Assembly: GCF_018130465.1 (NCBI RefSeq)
Contig: NZ_JAFCKJ010000003.1
Coordinates: 124,001 to 188,000, forward strand
DNA: 64,000 nucleotides
Direction of reading: 5' to 3'
Origin: Bradyrhizobium canariense
Lineage (GTDB): Bacteria > Pseudomonadota > Alphaproteobacteria > Rhizobiales > Xanthobacteraceae
Under the pieces are notes generated by a model that was not told where the DNA came from, ran no database searches, and saw only the letters and a program-made list of their open reading frames with translations. The translations under genes were made by a program, and so were the position numbers. Below are positions 26,341-34,861 of this stretch, in pieces (positions within the stretch are counted from its first letter, which is position 1; each line of letters opens with the position of its first letter).

Positions 26341-28122
26341 ATGAAAATCGACACCGTCTCAGTCGACTTTACCGACGACCAGAAGCGCTATCTCGAAGGC
26401 TTCACGACCGGTCTGCAGATCAGCCGGGTCGGTCGCGGTCTCGGTGGCGCCGCCGGCAAGGCGAGCGCCGAGCCTACCGGCCCCGATGCCGTGCACATCA
26501 AGGCGCAGGACAAGGTCATCGCCGCGGGCAAGAAGCTCGCCGACCAGGAGAAGGTCAAGCGCGACGAGCATCCCTTCGATGCTTACCCGCGTCTCCGCCA
26601 GCAGGCGCTCGACAATACGCCGCCAAGCCCGGCGGACAATTTCCGCTGGCGTTATTACGGCATCTTCTACGTCGCGCCGACGCAGGACTCCTACATGTGC
26701 CGTTTGCGCATTCCGAACGGCATCATGAAGTACTGGCAGCTGTCCGGCCTTGCCGATCTCGCCGATGAAACGTGCGGGCCTTACAGCCATGTCACGACGC
26801 GCGCCAATCTCCAGCTTCGCGAGATCCCGCCGAAGAACGCCGTGAAGCTGATCGAGGGCATTCAGGACCTCGGCCTGTGCTCGCGCGGCTCAGGCGCCGA
26901 CAACATCCGCAACGTGACGGGAACGCCGACGGCGGGCATCGATCCGCAGGAACTGATCGACACGCGGCCTTATGTGCGCGAGTGGCACTACCACATCCTG
27001 AACGATCGCTCGTTGTATGGCTTGCCGCGCAAGTTCAACGTCGCCTTCGACGGCGCCGGCAGGATCGCCGTGCTCGAGGAGACCAACGACATCGCATTCA
27101 CGGCCGTGGACGTGAAGGACGGTTTCGGCGTCGAGCCCGGGGTCTGGTTTCGCCTCGGCCTCGGCGGCATCACCGGTCACAAGGATTTCGCCAAATATTC
27201 CGGCATCGTCGTCAAGCCTGAAGAAGCCACGGCCGTTGCCGACGCCATCGTGCGCGTGTTCATCGAGCACGGCGACCGCACCAACCGCAACAAGGCGCGG
27301 CTGAAATACGTGCTCGACGCCATGGGCCATGACGGCTTTCTCAAGATCGTCGAAGAGCGGCTGAAGAAGCCGTTTACGCGCGTGCCGGAAGAGGCGTTTG
27401 CGCCACGGCCGGCCGCGGACCGCATGGCGCATATCGGCGTGCACAAGCAGAAGCAGGACGGCTTGAACTGGATCGGCGTGTCGCTGACGCTCGGCAAGAT
27501 CAGCTGCGATCAGATGCGGGGCCTGGCCAAGGTGGCGCGGGACCTCGGTGACGGCGAGATCCGTCTGACCGTCTGGCAGAACCTGCTGATATCAGGGGTG
27601 CGCGACGAGAATGTCGAGCTTGCCATCGCGGCGATCAAGCAGATCGGGCTCGCGGTCGAGGCGTCGCACATCCGCGCCGGCCTGATCGCCTGCACCGGCA
27701 ATGCCGGTTGCCGCTTCGCTGCGTCCAACACCAAGCGCCACGCCGCCGAGATCGGCGACTGGTGCGAGCCGCGCGTCGAGATGGACAAGCCGGTCAACAT
27801 CCACGTCACCGGCTGCCACCATTCCTGTGCCCAGCATTACATCAGCGACATCGGCCTGATCGGAGCTCGCGTGCCTGTCAACGAAGAGGACACGGTGGAG
27901 GGCTATCATCTCTTCACCGGCGGCGGGTTCGGCCCTGACGCCGACGTCGGGCAGGAGGTCTACCACGACCTCAAGGCCGAAGATGCGCCGAAGACCGTCG
28001 AGGGACTGCTCAAGGCCTATATCGCCAATCGCTCGTCTCCGGACGAAACGTTCCTGTCCTTTGCGCGCCGCCATGACGGCGAAACGCTGCGCAAGCTTGC
28101 CGATGCACAGGTGTCCGCATGA
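26341..28122 (+). CDS. nirA: Assimilatory nitrite reductase, siroheme type
   Basis: 593 residues from the ATG at 26341 (MKIDTVSVDFTDDQ). It reduces nitrite to ammonium with six electrons. The iron-sulfur/siroheme cysteines are intact: CTGNAGC, then CHHSC in HVTGCHHSCAQHY. Two nitrite/sulfite-reductase half domains are present. The size fits the single-chain NirA type that takes electrons from a separate carrier rather than NAD(P)H-binding NirB. The stop overlaps the next gene (ATGA), whose product is the likely electron donor. A longer upstream frame exists but has no family similarity. Confidence 0.93.
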   Translation: MKIDTVSVDFTDDQKRYLEGFTTGLQISRVGRGLGGAAGKASAEPTGPDAVHIKAQDKVIAAGKKLADQEKVKRDEHPFDAYPRLRQQALDNTPPSPADNFRWRYYGIFYVAPTQDSYMCRLRIPNGIMKYWQLSGLADLADETCGPYSHVTTRANLQLREIPPKNAVKLIEGIQDLGLCSRGSGADNIRNVTGTPTAGIDPQELIDTRPYVREWHYHILNDRSLYGLPRKFNVAFDGAGRIAVLEETNDIAFTAVDVKDGFGVEPGVWFRLGLGGITGHKDFAKYSGIVVKPEEATAVADAIVRVFIEHGDRTNRNKARLKYVLDAMGHDGFLKIVEERLKKPFTRVPEEAFAPRPAADRMAHIGVHKQKQDGLNWIGVSLTLGKISCDQMRGLAKVARDLGDGEIRLTVWQNLLISGVRDENVELAIAAIKQIGLAVEASHIRAGLIACTGNAGCRFAASNTKRHAAEIGDWCEPRVEMDKPVNIHVTGCHHSCAQHYISDIGLIGARVPVNEEDTVEGYHLFTGGGFGPDADVGQEVYHDLKAEDAPKTVEGLLKAYIANRSSPDETFLSFARRHDGETLRKLADAQVSA

Positions 28123-29738
28123 ACCAGATCAGCCCTCCGCCGAAACTCGATATCATTCCCACGAGCGCCCCGTTCTCCGACGCGCAACGCTCCTGGCTGA
28201 ACGGCTTCTTTGCCGGGCTTCTGTCGCCGGAGGCGGCCGCGCCGCTGTCGGCCGAGCAGGGCGCCGCTGTCATGCAGGCTGGTGATGGTGACGACGGTGA
28301 AGCGCCATGGCACGACCAGACCATGCCGATCGCCGATCGGATGAAGCTCGCCGAAGGCCGTCCCGTGCGGCGCAAGATGATGGCGGCGATGGCGCAGCAG
28401 GATTGCGGGCAGTGCGGCTACAATTGCCACGACTATTCGGAGGCGATCGCGGGCCGCAGTGAAGCGCGGCTCAACCTTTGCGTCCCCGGCGGCAAGGAGA
28501 CCGCGCGGATGCTGAAGTCGCTGCACGAAGAGCTGGACAAGGCGCCGGCGGCCAACGCTGGCGACAAGGCGTCCGACAAGGCAGACGCGGTGGCGGCCCC
28601 CGCCGTGACCGTGACGATCGCCGAGCCTGGCCGCTCGCGCGACAACCCTGTTGCGGCGACCTTCCTGTCGCGCCGTCTTCTCAACAAGGGAAAGTCGGAG
28701 AAGGAAACCTATCACGTCGAGTTCGATCTATCCGAGAGCAAGCTCGACTATGTCGTCGGTGACAGTTTTGGCGTGTTCGCGCGCAACGAGGTCGGCCTCG
28801 TCGACCAGATCATCGCGTTGCTCGGCGCCTCCCACACCACGAAGGTCAATGGCAAGACGCTGCGCGAGGTGCTGATCGACGACGTCTCGCTGTCGCCGGC
28901 GCCCGACACCCTGTTCGAACTGCTCTCCTTCATCACCGGCGGCGCGCAGCGCGAGAAGGCGCGGGCGCTGGCGCAGGGCGAGGATCCCGATGGCGATGCC
29001 GCCACGCTCGACGTCATGGCGGCGCTCCAGAAGTTTTCGGGCACGCGACCGCATCCCGAAGCCTTCGTCGAGGCGCTGGAGCCGCTCCAGCCGCGGCTCT
29101 ATTCGATCTCCTCGTCGCACAATGCGACGCCTGGAAAGCTGTCGCTGACGGTCGATTCCGTGCGCTACGTGATCGGCAAGCGCAAGCGTATCGGCGTTGC
29201 CTCGACCTTCCTCGGCGAGCGCATCGCCGAGGGCGAGAAGCTCAAGGTCTATGTGCAGAAGGCGCACGGTTTCGGCCTGCCGCAGGATCCGAAGACGCCC
29301 GTCATCATGATCGGCCCCGGCACCGGCATTGCGCCGTTCCGTGCCTTCCTGTTCGACCGCAAGGCGACCGGTGCGCCCGGCAAGAACTGGCTGTTCTTCG
29401 GCCATCAGCGCAGCGATTGCGACTTCTTCTACCAGGAGGAGCTCAACGCGATGAAGACCTCGGGCCTGCTCACGCGCATGTCGCTGGCCTGGTCGCGCGA
29501 CGGCGAGAAGAAGTTCTACGTGCAGGACCGCATGCGCGAGGTCGGCCGCGAGGTGTGGACGTGGCTCGCCGAGGGTGCGCATCTCTACATCTGCGGCGAT
29601 GCCAAGCGCATGGCCAAGGACGTCGAGCGCGCTCTGGTCGATATCGTCGCGCAGTTCGGGGCGCGTTCGACTGATGAAGCCGTCAGTTTTGTCGCCGAGC
29701 TCAAGAAGACGGGCCGCTTCCAGGCTGACGTGTACTGA
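28119..29738 (+). CDS. Iron-sulfur/FAD NADPH reductase, partner of NirA
   Basis: 539 residues. Residues about 90-130 contain CGQCGYNCHDYSEAI, then a fourth cysteine in LNLCVPGG, matching the four-cysteine iron-sulfur domain seen in RnfB-like proteins. Then comes a Pro/Ala linker and a sulfite-reductase-alpha/cytochrome-P450-reductase type module: FAD binding (RLYSISSS), NADPH binding (GPGTGIAPFRAFL) and the C-terminal ICGDAKRMAKDVERAL. The flavodoxin-like FMN domain of CysJ is absent. It probably passes electrons from NADPH through FAD and the cluster to NirA, with which it overlaps by four bases. Automatic annotation as CysJ would mislead. Confidence 0.85.
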   Translation: MNQISPPPKLDIIPTSAPFSDAQRSWLNGFFAGLLSPEAAAPLSAEQGAAVMQAGDGDDGEAPWHDQTMPIADRMKLAEGRPVRRKMMAAMAQQDCGQCGYNCHDYSEAIAGRSEARLNLCVPGGKETARMLKSLHEELDKAPAANAGDKASDKADAVAAPAVTVTIAEPGRSRDNPVAATFLSRRLLNKGKSEKETYHVEFDLSESKLDYVVGDSFGVFARNEVGLVDQIIALLGASHTTKVNGKTLREVLIDDVSLSPAPDTLFELLSFITGGAQREKARALAQGEDPDGDAATLDVMAALQKFSGTRPHPEAFVEALEPLQPRLYSISSSHNATPGKLSLTVDSVRYVIGKRKRIGVASTFLGERIAEGEKLKVYVQKAHGFGLPQDPKTPVIMIGPGTGIAPFRAFLFDRKATGAPGKNWLFFGHQRSDCDFFYQEELNAMKTSGLLTRMSLAWSRDGEKKFYVQDRMREVGREVWTWLAEGAHLYICGDAKRMAKDVERALVDIVAQFGARSTDEAVSFVAELKKTGRFQADVY

Positions 29739-30069
29739 GGCGCGATGGCATCAGCGTGAATCGTCCTGGCGGCGCAGGCGCCAGGCGTCACGCTGGCAGC
29801 CGTCGTCCACCGTGCATGGGGTTGTTTTCGACTGTTTTGTTTTGGCGGCCTGTGGCGCCTGAGTCCCCACCGTCATCCCATCGTCATCCGAGCCGGTTCC
29901 AGCTGGCTCGGACTTTAACGAATAAGATTCTCGGAACCCGCGAACGAAGAGAATTTGCACCTGCGATGGGGCCGTCCGGGAGAACCCGCATTGCTATTTC
30001 CGCGGGTGTCTTGCCCGCCACCCCGGTCGATCCTTCATAATCCCGCAAATGGGGCGTTGGAGATCGACC
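29739..30069. other. Intergenic region after the nitrite reductase operon
   Basis: 331 bases. A 7-bp stem CCGAGCC/GGCTCGG at 29888-29911 without a T-run is the only clear terminator candidate. A weaker 6-bp stem ACCCGC/GCGGGT lies at 29984-30007. No gene is supported here. Confidence 0.5.
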
Positions 30070-30222
30070 ATGCGCGAACTATCGGCGGAAGCCAGGCTGC
30101 ACTTGTACGCGCGTTCGCTCTCGCGGCGGACCGGGGCGAGCGTACATCACGCCGCGATCTACAGCGCGTTTGCGGTCATCGCCGCCATCGTTTTCGGGAC
30201 GCTCTCGGTGCACCCGTTCTAA
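30070..30222 (+). CDS. Small single-helix membrane protein
   Basis: 50 residues, MRELSAEARLHLYARSLSRR at the start, a likely membrane helix (AAIYSAFAVIAAIVFGTLSV) and an immediate C-terminus. GGAG lies eight bases before the ATG, and codon use fits the genome. The basic N-terminus suggests it stays inside with the C-terminus out. No known family. It stands alone between the nitrite reductase operon and a palindromic repeat. Confidence 0.6.
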   Translation: MRELSAEARLHLYARSLSRRTGASVHHAAIYSAFAVIAAIVFGTLSVHPF

Positions 30223-30239
30223 CGAGGCTTCACGGCTCT

Positions 30240-30331
30240 CGTAGGGTTGGTTAGCCGAAGGCGTAACCCACCAACTTCGTCCGTCATTCGCTGAAGCATG
30301 GTGGATTACGCTTCGCTAATCCACCCTACGA
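30240..30331. repeat. Long inverted repeat between genes
   Basis: Left arm from 30240 (CGTAGGGTTGGTTAGCCGAA...) and right arm ending near 30331 (...CGCTAATCCACCCTACGA) are imperfect inverted copies about 31 bases long. This type of GGTGGATTACGCTTCGC repeat occurs between genes in many proteobacteria (from memory). It also separates the small membrane gene from pxpA and may end transcription. Confidence 0.75.
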
Positions 30332-30338
30332 ACAAGAC

Positions 30339-31106
30339 TCACCCGCGCTTGAACGGCGCGACCTCGATCCCTGCATCCTTCAAAGCCTGCCGCAGGCCGC
30401 GCGCGATGTCGACTGCGCCGGGCGTGTCGCCGTGGATGCACACCGTGTCGGTGCGCATCTTGATGACCTTGCCCGTGACCGAGACCACCGCGCCGTCCTG
30501 CACCATGCGCACCACGCGGTCGGCGATCGCCTTGGCGTCGTGCAGCACCGCGCCTTGCTTCTTGCGCGAGACAAGGTTGCCATCGTCCTCATAGGCGCGG
30601 TCGGCGAACACCTCGTGCACCATCGGCAGATTGGCGTCTTCGCCAGCCTTCACCAGCTTCGAATTGGCGAGCACGACGAAGATCAGGCTGGGGTCGACCG
30701 CCTTGATGCCGGCGGCGATCGCCTTCGCCGTCATGTCGTCCTCGCAGGCGACGTTGGAGAGCGCGCCATGCGCCTTCACGTGGGTCACCTTGTGGCCGGC
30801 CGCCGTCGCGATCGCCTGCAGCGCGCCGATCTGGTAGGCGACGAGGTTCTCGATCTCGGACGCCTTCAGGCCCGCGATCGGATGCCGTCCAAAACCGTGC
30901 AGGTCGCGATATCCAGGGTGCGCACCGACCGAGACGCCCCGCGCTTTCGCCAGCTCGACCGTCCGGCGCATGATGTCGGGGTCGCCGGCGTGGAAGCCGC
31001 AGGCGACGTTGACCGAGCTCGCCAGTTCGATCATCGCGGCATCGTTGCCCATCTCCCACGCGCCAAAACCTTCGCCGAGATCGCAATTGAGATCGATCGT
31101 CTTCAT
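30339..31106 (-). CDS. pxpA: 5-oxoprolinase subunit A (LamB/YcsF family)
   Basis: 255 residues. It starts with the family signature [14 protein letters not shown], followed by [11 protein letters not shown]-like [12 protein letters not shown] and VKAHGALSN. With PxpB and PxpC it hydrolyses 5-oxoproline (pyroglutamate) to glutamate at the cost of ATP. It is the last gene of the pxpB-pxpC-pxpA run, 30 bases after pxpC, with GGAG seven bases before the ATG. Confidence 0.93.
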   Translation of the reverse strand: MKTIDLNCDLGEGFGAWEMGNDAAMIELASSVNVACGFHAGDPDIMRRTVELAKARGVSVGAHPGYRDLHGFGRHPIAGLKASEIENLVAYQIGALQAIATAAGHKVTHVKAHGALSNVACEDDMTAKAIAAGIKAVDPSLIFVVLANSKLVKAGEDANLPMVHEVFADRAYEDDGNLVSRKKQGAVLHDAKAIADRVVRMVQDGAVVSVTGKVIKMRTDTVCIHGDTPGAVDIARGLRQALKDAGIEVAPFKRG

Positions 31107-31136
31107 GGTGCTCTCCGCCTCTGGTCGATTTATCGC

Positions 31137-32174
31137 TTACGGTTCCACCGCGACCTGCCAGGTCCCGGCATCGACGGCACTTACGGCATGGCCCGCGACG
31201 TTGGCATCGCTGAGCGCTTCGATGTTGAGCGCGACGGTGTCGGCGGAGCGCAGGCGATCGGGCAGGTTGCGGATCAGTTGCGCGAATTTCCTCGCCTCGT
31301 CCTGCGCCTCGGCCATGCTGACGGCCTCGAAGCGGAACGCCGTTCCTGCCGAGGTCTGCGCCAGGCGGCCGACATCGGCCGTAATCACGGTCGCGATCTT
31401 CGGGTAGCCGCCGGAGGTGCCGCGGTCCATCATCAGCGCGATCGGCGCGCCGTTGCCGGGCACCTGGATGCTGCCGTTGACGGTGCCGTCGGAGACGATG
31501 TTGTGGCCATGCAGATGCTTGATCGCGGGGCCCTCGAGCCGGTAGCCCATGCGGTCGGAGGTCGCCGAGATCTTCCACTCGCTGTCGAGGAACAGCGCCT
31601 TGTTGGCGTCGTCGAACTCGTCGTCCTGCGGTCCCAGCAGGACGCGGATCGGACCGCTCGACGGCTTCGGTAGTTCGATGCGCAGTTCCGGTGCACAGCT
31701 TGCGGCATCGACGGTGAATTCGTCGCCGGCCTGCAGCGGGCGCGGGTAGGGGCTGCCGAGACCGGCACGGGCGTTGACCGCGAGACTGCCGAACACCGGC
31801 TCGCCCTTGATCCCGCCTTCGATCGCCAGATAAGTGAACGCACCGCCGCGGGCGAAGCCCAGCGTCAGCGTCTCGCCGTCTTTCAGCGTCACCGATGTGT
31901 CCATGGCGACCGGACTGCCGGCGATGTCCGCATTGCGGGGCGCGCCTGAAATCGCGACGCGCACGGCGCCATCGCGCGCTTTGAACGCGGCGCCGAACGG
32001 GCCGACCTCGACGACCGCTGCGAACGGTTCGTTGCCGACAAGCGTGTTCGCTGCCGCGAGCGACAGGCGGTCCATCGCACCGCTGACCGTCAGGCCATAG
32101 CGTTGTGCTCCGTGGCGCCCGCCGTCCTGGACGGAGCTTGCGGGTCCGATGCTGGCGATCACGAGCCGGCTCAT
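31137..32174 (-). CDS. pxpC: 5-oxoprolinase subunit C (biotin-dependent carboxyltransferase family)
   Basis: 345 residues from the ATG at 32174 (MSRLVIASIGPASSVQDGGR), overlapping the pxpB stop by four bases. Family motifs are SVQDGGRHGAQRYGL at the N-terminus and MDRGTSGGYPKIATVI in the C-terminal half. It is homologous to the urea amidolyase/KipA domain. It acts with PxpA and PxpB in ATP-dependent opening of the pyroglutamate ring. Confidence 0.93.
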   Translation of the reverse strand: MSRLVIASIGPASSVQDGGRHGAQRYGLTVSGAMDRLSLAAANTLVGNEPFAAVVEVGPFGAAFKARDGAVRVAISGAPRNADIAGSPVAMDTSVTLKDGETLTLGFARGGAFTYLAIEGGIKGEPVFGSLAVNARAGLGSPYPRPLQAGDEFTVDAASCAPELRIELPKPSSGPIRVLLGPQDDEFDDANKALFLDSEWKISATSDRMGYRLEGPAIKHLHGHNIVSDGTVNGSIQVPGNGAPIALMMDRGTSGGYPKIATVITADVGRLAQTSAGTAFRFEAVSMAEAQDEARKFAQLIRNLPDRLRSADTVALNIEALSDANVAGHAVSAVDAGTWQVAVEP

Positions 32175-32902
32175 GCGACCACCTGCTCGGCGACGATCTC
32201 GCCGGCCTCGGCGGCGCGGTCCTGTTCCTCGAACGTCTTGTGGTCGATGGCGAAAAACGTCACGCGATCGCCGGGTTCGGTGAGGAAGGTCGGATTGCGG
32301 TGGAGCTGATAGGTCCGCACCGGCGTGCGGCCGAGCAGGTGCCAGCCGCTCGGGGCTGCCAGGCACTGGATTCCGGCCTGGATGCCGCCGATCGAGATGG
32401 TGCCGGCAGGCGTCAGCAGCCGCGGATTCTGCCGCCGCGACATCTGCAGGGATTTGTCGAGGCCGCTGAGATAGGACCAGCCCGGCGTGAAGCCGATCAT
32501 GGCGACCTTATAGTCGCCGGCGACGTGGCGCGCGACGATGTCCTCGGGTGTGGTGTTCAGCGTCTTCGCGACGTCCTCGAGGTCGATGCCGTGCTCGCCG
32601 CCATAGGCGACGGGAATGCGCCAGCGGCGCGCCCTGGTGGCCGGCGGCAGCGGCTGGCTGGCGAGCGCGAGCAGCTTTTCGCCAAGTGCGTCGAAGCCGA
32701 TCTTGCCGGGATCGTAATGCACCAGCAGCGAGCGATAGGTCGGCACGGACTCGGTGATGCCATCGATCGGGCTTGCTGCGAGCACCTTGTCGAGCGCCAG
32801 CACGCGCTGGTTGGCGTCGTCGTCGATGGTGCGGCTGAACTCGACCGTGACGGCGCTGTCGCCACTGGGCAGCAGGCGGGGCGGGGGAAGCGTCGCGGAC
32901 AT
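32171..32902 (-). CDS. pxpB: 5-oxoprolinase subunit B (KipI family)
   Basis: 243 residues. The KipI/allophanate hydrolase subunit 1 features are RLLPSGDSAVTVEF near the start and IGFTPGWSYLSGLDKSLQMSRRQNPRLLTPAGTISIGG in pieces in the centre. It is the first gene of the pxp operon. Upstream is a divergent control region shared with the RraA-like gene. Confidence 0.92.
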   Translation of the reverse strand: MSATLPPPRLLPSGDSAVTVEFSRTIDDDANQRVLALDKVLAASPIDGITESVPTYRSLLVHYDPGKIGFDALGEKLLALASQPLPPATRARRWRIPVAYGGEHGIDLEDVAKTLNTTPEDIVARHVAGDYKVAMIGFTPGWSYLSGLDKSLQMSRRQNPRLLTPAGTISIGGIQAGIQCLAAPSGWHLLGRTPVRTYQLHRNPTFLTEPGDRVTFFAIDHKTFEEQDRAAEAGEIVAEQVVA

Positions 32903-32987
32903 GGGCTGTCGAAATCGGGCTTCTGGAGATACGCGGGCTCGGCCTTGAGTTCCGCTGTCCCTGCTTCGCGTAAATGCGCCCGCAAGT

Positions 32988-33065
32988 CCAATAAATTAAT
33001 GCAGGGGGAGACGATAAAGCCTTGTTATCGCGACGCATAACAGCGCTTCGGCCCTGCATTATTGG
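32988..33065. promoter_or_regulatory. Nested dyads in the pxpB/rraA-like divergent region
   Basis: An outer interrupted inverted repeat (AATGCAGGG at 32998 with CCCTGCATT at 33052, extended by CCAATAA/TTGG) encloses a compact palindrome TGTTAT-N8-ATAACA at 33023-33042. Placement between divergent genes suggests binding sites for one regulator acting on both. No regulator gene is adjacent. Confidence 0.55.
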
Positions 33066-33149
33066 TATCTCCTTGGCCCTTGACGCAAGGCCCGCACCCC
33101 GCAAGATGCGCGCGTTCTTTCCCGCCCATCCCGGAGCTCGTCTGTTTCC

Positions 33150-33848
33150 ATGTCGCTGTCCCCCGAAGCCCGCAAGACCCTCGCCGGCATCACCACTGCC
33201 ACCATCACCACGGTCCTGCTCAAGAAAGGCCTGCGCAACATCTGGATGCGCGGCGCGCGTCCGCTGCGCCCGGGTTTGCCGCGCCTGGTGGGACCGGCCT
33301 TCACGCTGCGCTTCGTGCCGGCGCGGGAGGATCTGGCGACGCCGGAATCCTGGTCGTCGCCGATCTCGACCCGCACCGCGATCGAGGCAATGCCGGAGGG
33401 TTGCATCGCCGTGGTCGATGCCATGGGCATCACCGACGCCGGCATCTTCGGCGACATCCTGTGCGCGCGCATGATGAAGCGCGGCGTCACCGCACTCGTC
33501 ACCGACGGCGTCGTGCGCGACGTCGAGGGCGTGCTCGGCACCAACCTGCCGGTCTGGTGCGACGGCTATGCCGCACCGCCGTCGGTTGCCGGTCTGACCT
33601 TCGTCGGCTGGGGCGAGCCGATCGGCTGCGGCGGCGTTGCGGTGTTCCCGAACGACATCGTGGTCGCCGACCAGGACGGCTGCGTGCTGATCCCGCAGGC
33701 AATGCTCGAACACGTGCTCAATGAGGGTGTCGAGCAGGAGCGGATGGAAGCCTGGATCGTCAACGAGGTGAACAATGGCGCGGTGCTCCCGGGCCTCTAT
33801 CCCATGAATGCCGAGACCAAGGCGCGCTACGCCGCAAGCAAGAAGTAA
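33150..33848 (+). CDS. RraA-like / HMG-aldolase family protein
   Basis: 232 residues of the RraA fold (GVTALVTDGVVRDVEGVLG; PNDIVVADQDGCVLIPQ). Members include the RNase E inhibitor RraA and class II aldolases for 4-hydroxy-4-methyl-2-oxoglutarate or related keto acids. The aldolase-type GxxxRD signature is present (DGVVRDVEG), so a metabolic role is more likely than RNase control. It is followed 25 bases later by a cupin gene and is divergent from the 5-oxoprolinase operon. Confidence 0.85.
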   Translation: MSLSPEARKTLAGITTATITTVLLKKGLRNIWMRGARPLRPGLPRLVGPAFTLRFVPAREDLATPESWSSPISTRTAIEAMPEGCIAVVDAMGITDAGIFGDILCARMMKRGVTALVTDGVVRDVEGVLGTNLPVWCDGYAAPPSVAGLTFVGWGEPIGCGGVAVFPNDIVVADQDGCVLIPQAMLEHVLNEGVEQERMEAWIVNEVNNGAVLPGLYPMNAETKARYAASKK

Positions 33849-33873
33849 CCGGGAAGGAAACGAGGTAAATCCA

Positions 33874-34278
33874 ATGGAGATCACTATTGCGGGCACGCGG
33901 CCGACACGCCGTGCGCCCAAGGAACACTTCACCGGCACCGTGTGGCAGGACCCCGTGATCATGGCGCCCGCGCCGGCGCGGCTGAACTGCTCGCGCGTCT
34001 CGTTCGAGCCCGGCGCGCGCACCAACTGGCATCACCATCCGCTCGGGCAGACGCTCTATGTGATTTCCGGAGTCGGCCAGGTCCAGTCCAAGGGCGGCCC
34101 TGTCAGGGAGATCCGTCCAGGCGACACCGTGTGGATTCCGCCGGGCGAGTTGCACTGGCACGGGGCTTCGCCGACCAACGGCATGACCCATATCGCCATG
34201 CAGGAAGCGCTCGACGGCGTGTTCTCGACCTGGCTGGAGCCGGTGACCGACGCGGAGTACGGGGCGGCGATCGGCTAG
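33874..34278 (+). CDS. Cupin domain protein
   Basis: 134 residues from the ATG at 33874 (MEITIAGTRP), with GAGG upstream. Cupin motif 1 is ARTNWHHHPLGQTLYVISGVG and motif 2 is PGDTVWIPPGELHWHGA, giving the histidine/glutamine metal site. It resembles small manganese or iron cupins of the TM1287/RemF group, sometimes linked to carboxymuconolactone decarboxylases. Likely co-transcribed with the RraA-like gene. Confidence 0.9.
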   Translation: MEITIAGTRPTRRAPKEHFTGTVWQDPVIMAPAPARLNCSRVSFEPGARTNWHHHPLGQTLYVISGVGQVQSKGGPVREIRPGDTVWIPPGELHWHGASPTNGMTHIAMQEALDGVFSTWLEPVTDAEYGAAIG

Positions 34279-34287
34279 CTCCGCCCC

Positions 34288-34327
34288 GACAAGACGCATC
34301 GCGTACCGCGATGCGTCGCTGCTTGTC
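34288..34327. terminator. Stem-loop between convergent genes
   Basis: Perfect 10-bp stem ACGCATCGCG/CGCGATGCGT with a 3-nt loop, enclosed by GACAAG/CTTGTC. It lies between the cupin gene and the secreted-protein gene, so it can serve both strands. No T-run. Confidence 0.55.
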
Positions 34328-34341
34328 CGGGACACGACACC

Positions 34342-34698
34342 CTACATCCGCTCCGCCGTCCAGGTGCCCGTGCACATTGTGCCGCGCCATGTGCCGGAGC
34401 CCGATGTACCGCTGAGCCGGCCGAAGCCGACTGCGCGCTTGATGCCGGTGCTCAAGGTGACGTTGATGCTGCCGGCGTCCGCGACGCGGCCGGACGCCGA
34501 CACCACGGCGCTGCTCGATGCGATCTGGCCGTTGCTGATCCCGATCGCGACCGTTGCGCCGTTGCCGCAGGTCTCGCTCGATGACGAGATGCGGACATTC
34601 CATGCGCCGTCAAAGGTGGAGGTGGCCGCGCCTGCCTGCGTCAGCGGGAAGGCGATGGCGACAATGGTGACGAAGAGACCCTTGCGAAATCCGTTCAT
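34342..34698 (-). CDS. Small secreted hypothetical protein
   Basis: 118 residues from the ATG at 34698, with AAGGGG upstream. A signal peptide (GLFVTIVAIAFPLTQAGAA) is followed by a mature domain of about 90 residues rich in Ser, Thr and Gly, beginning TSTFDGAWNVRISSSSETCG and ending GTWRGTMCTGTWTAERM. Two cysteines could form a disulfide. This pattern resembles small periplasmic beta proteins of Rhizobiales; function unknown. Confidence 0.75.
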   Translation of the reverse strand: MNGFRKGLFVTIVAIAFPLTQAGAATSTFDGAWNVRISSSSETCGNGATVAIGISNGQIASSSAVVSASGRVADAGSINVTLSTGIKRAVGFGRLSGTSGSGTWRGTMCTGTWTAERM

Positions 34699-34861
34699 GA
34701 CACGCCCCTTGGGTTGATCCGGGGGCACCATGGCAGACGCGGCGGGCGGACGATGTGAGGGGGGTCACGCACCTCACCGGAGCACCGCTCCGGCGTGTCG
34801 GAAGTGTTTTGCTAGGGTTCCTCTCCGCGATGGCAAGCCCGGACGGGCCTGCCATGAACGG

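Noticed and set aside
28119-29738. Annotation as sulfite reductase alpha subunit CysJ
   Set aside because: The FMN domain is missing and the gene is coupled to nirA, so the name would mislead.
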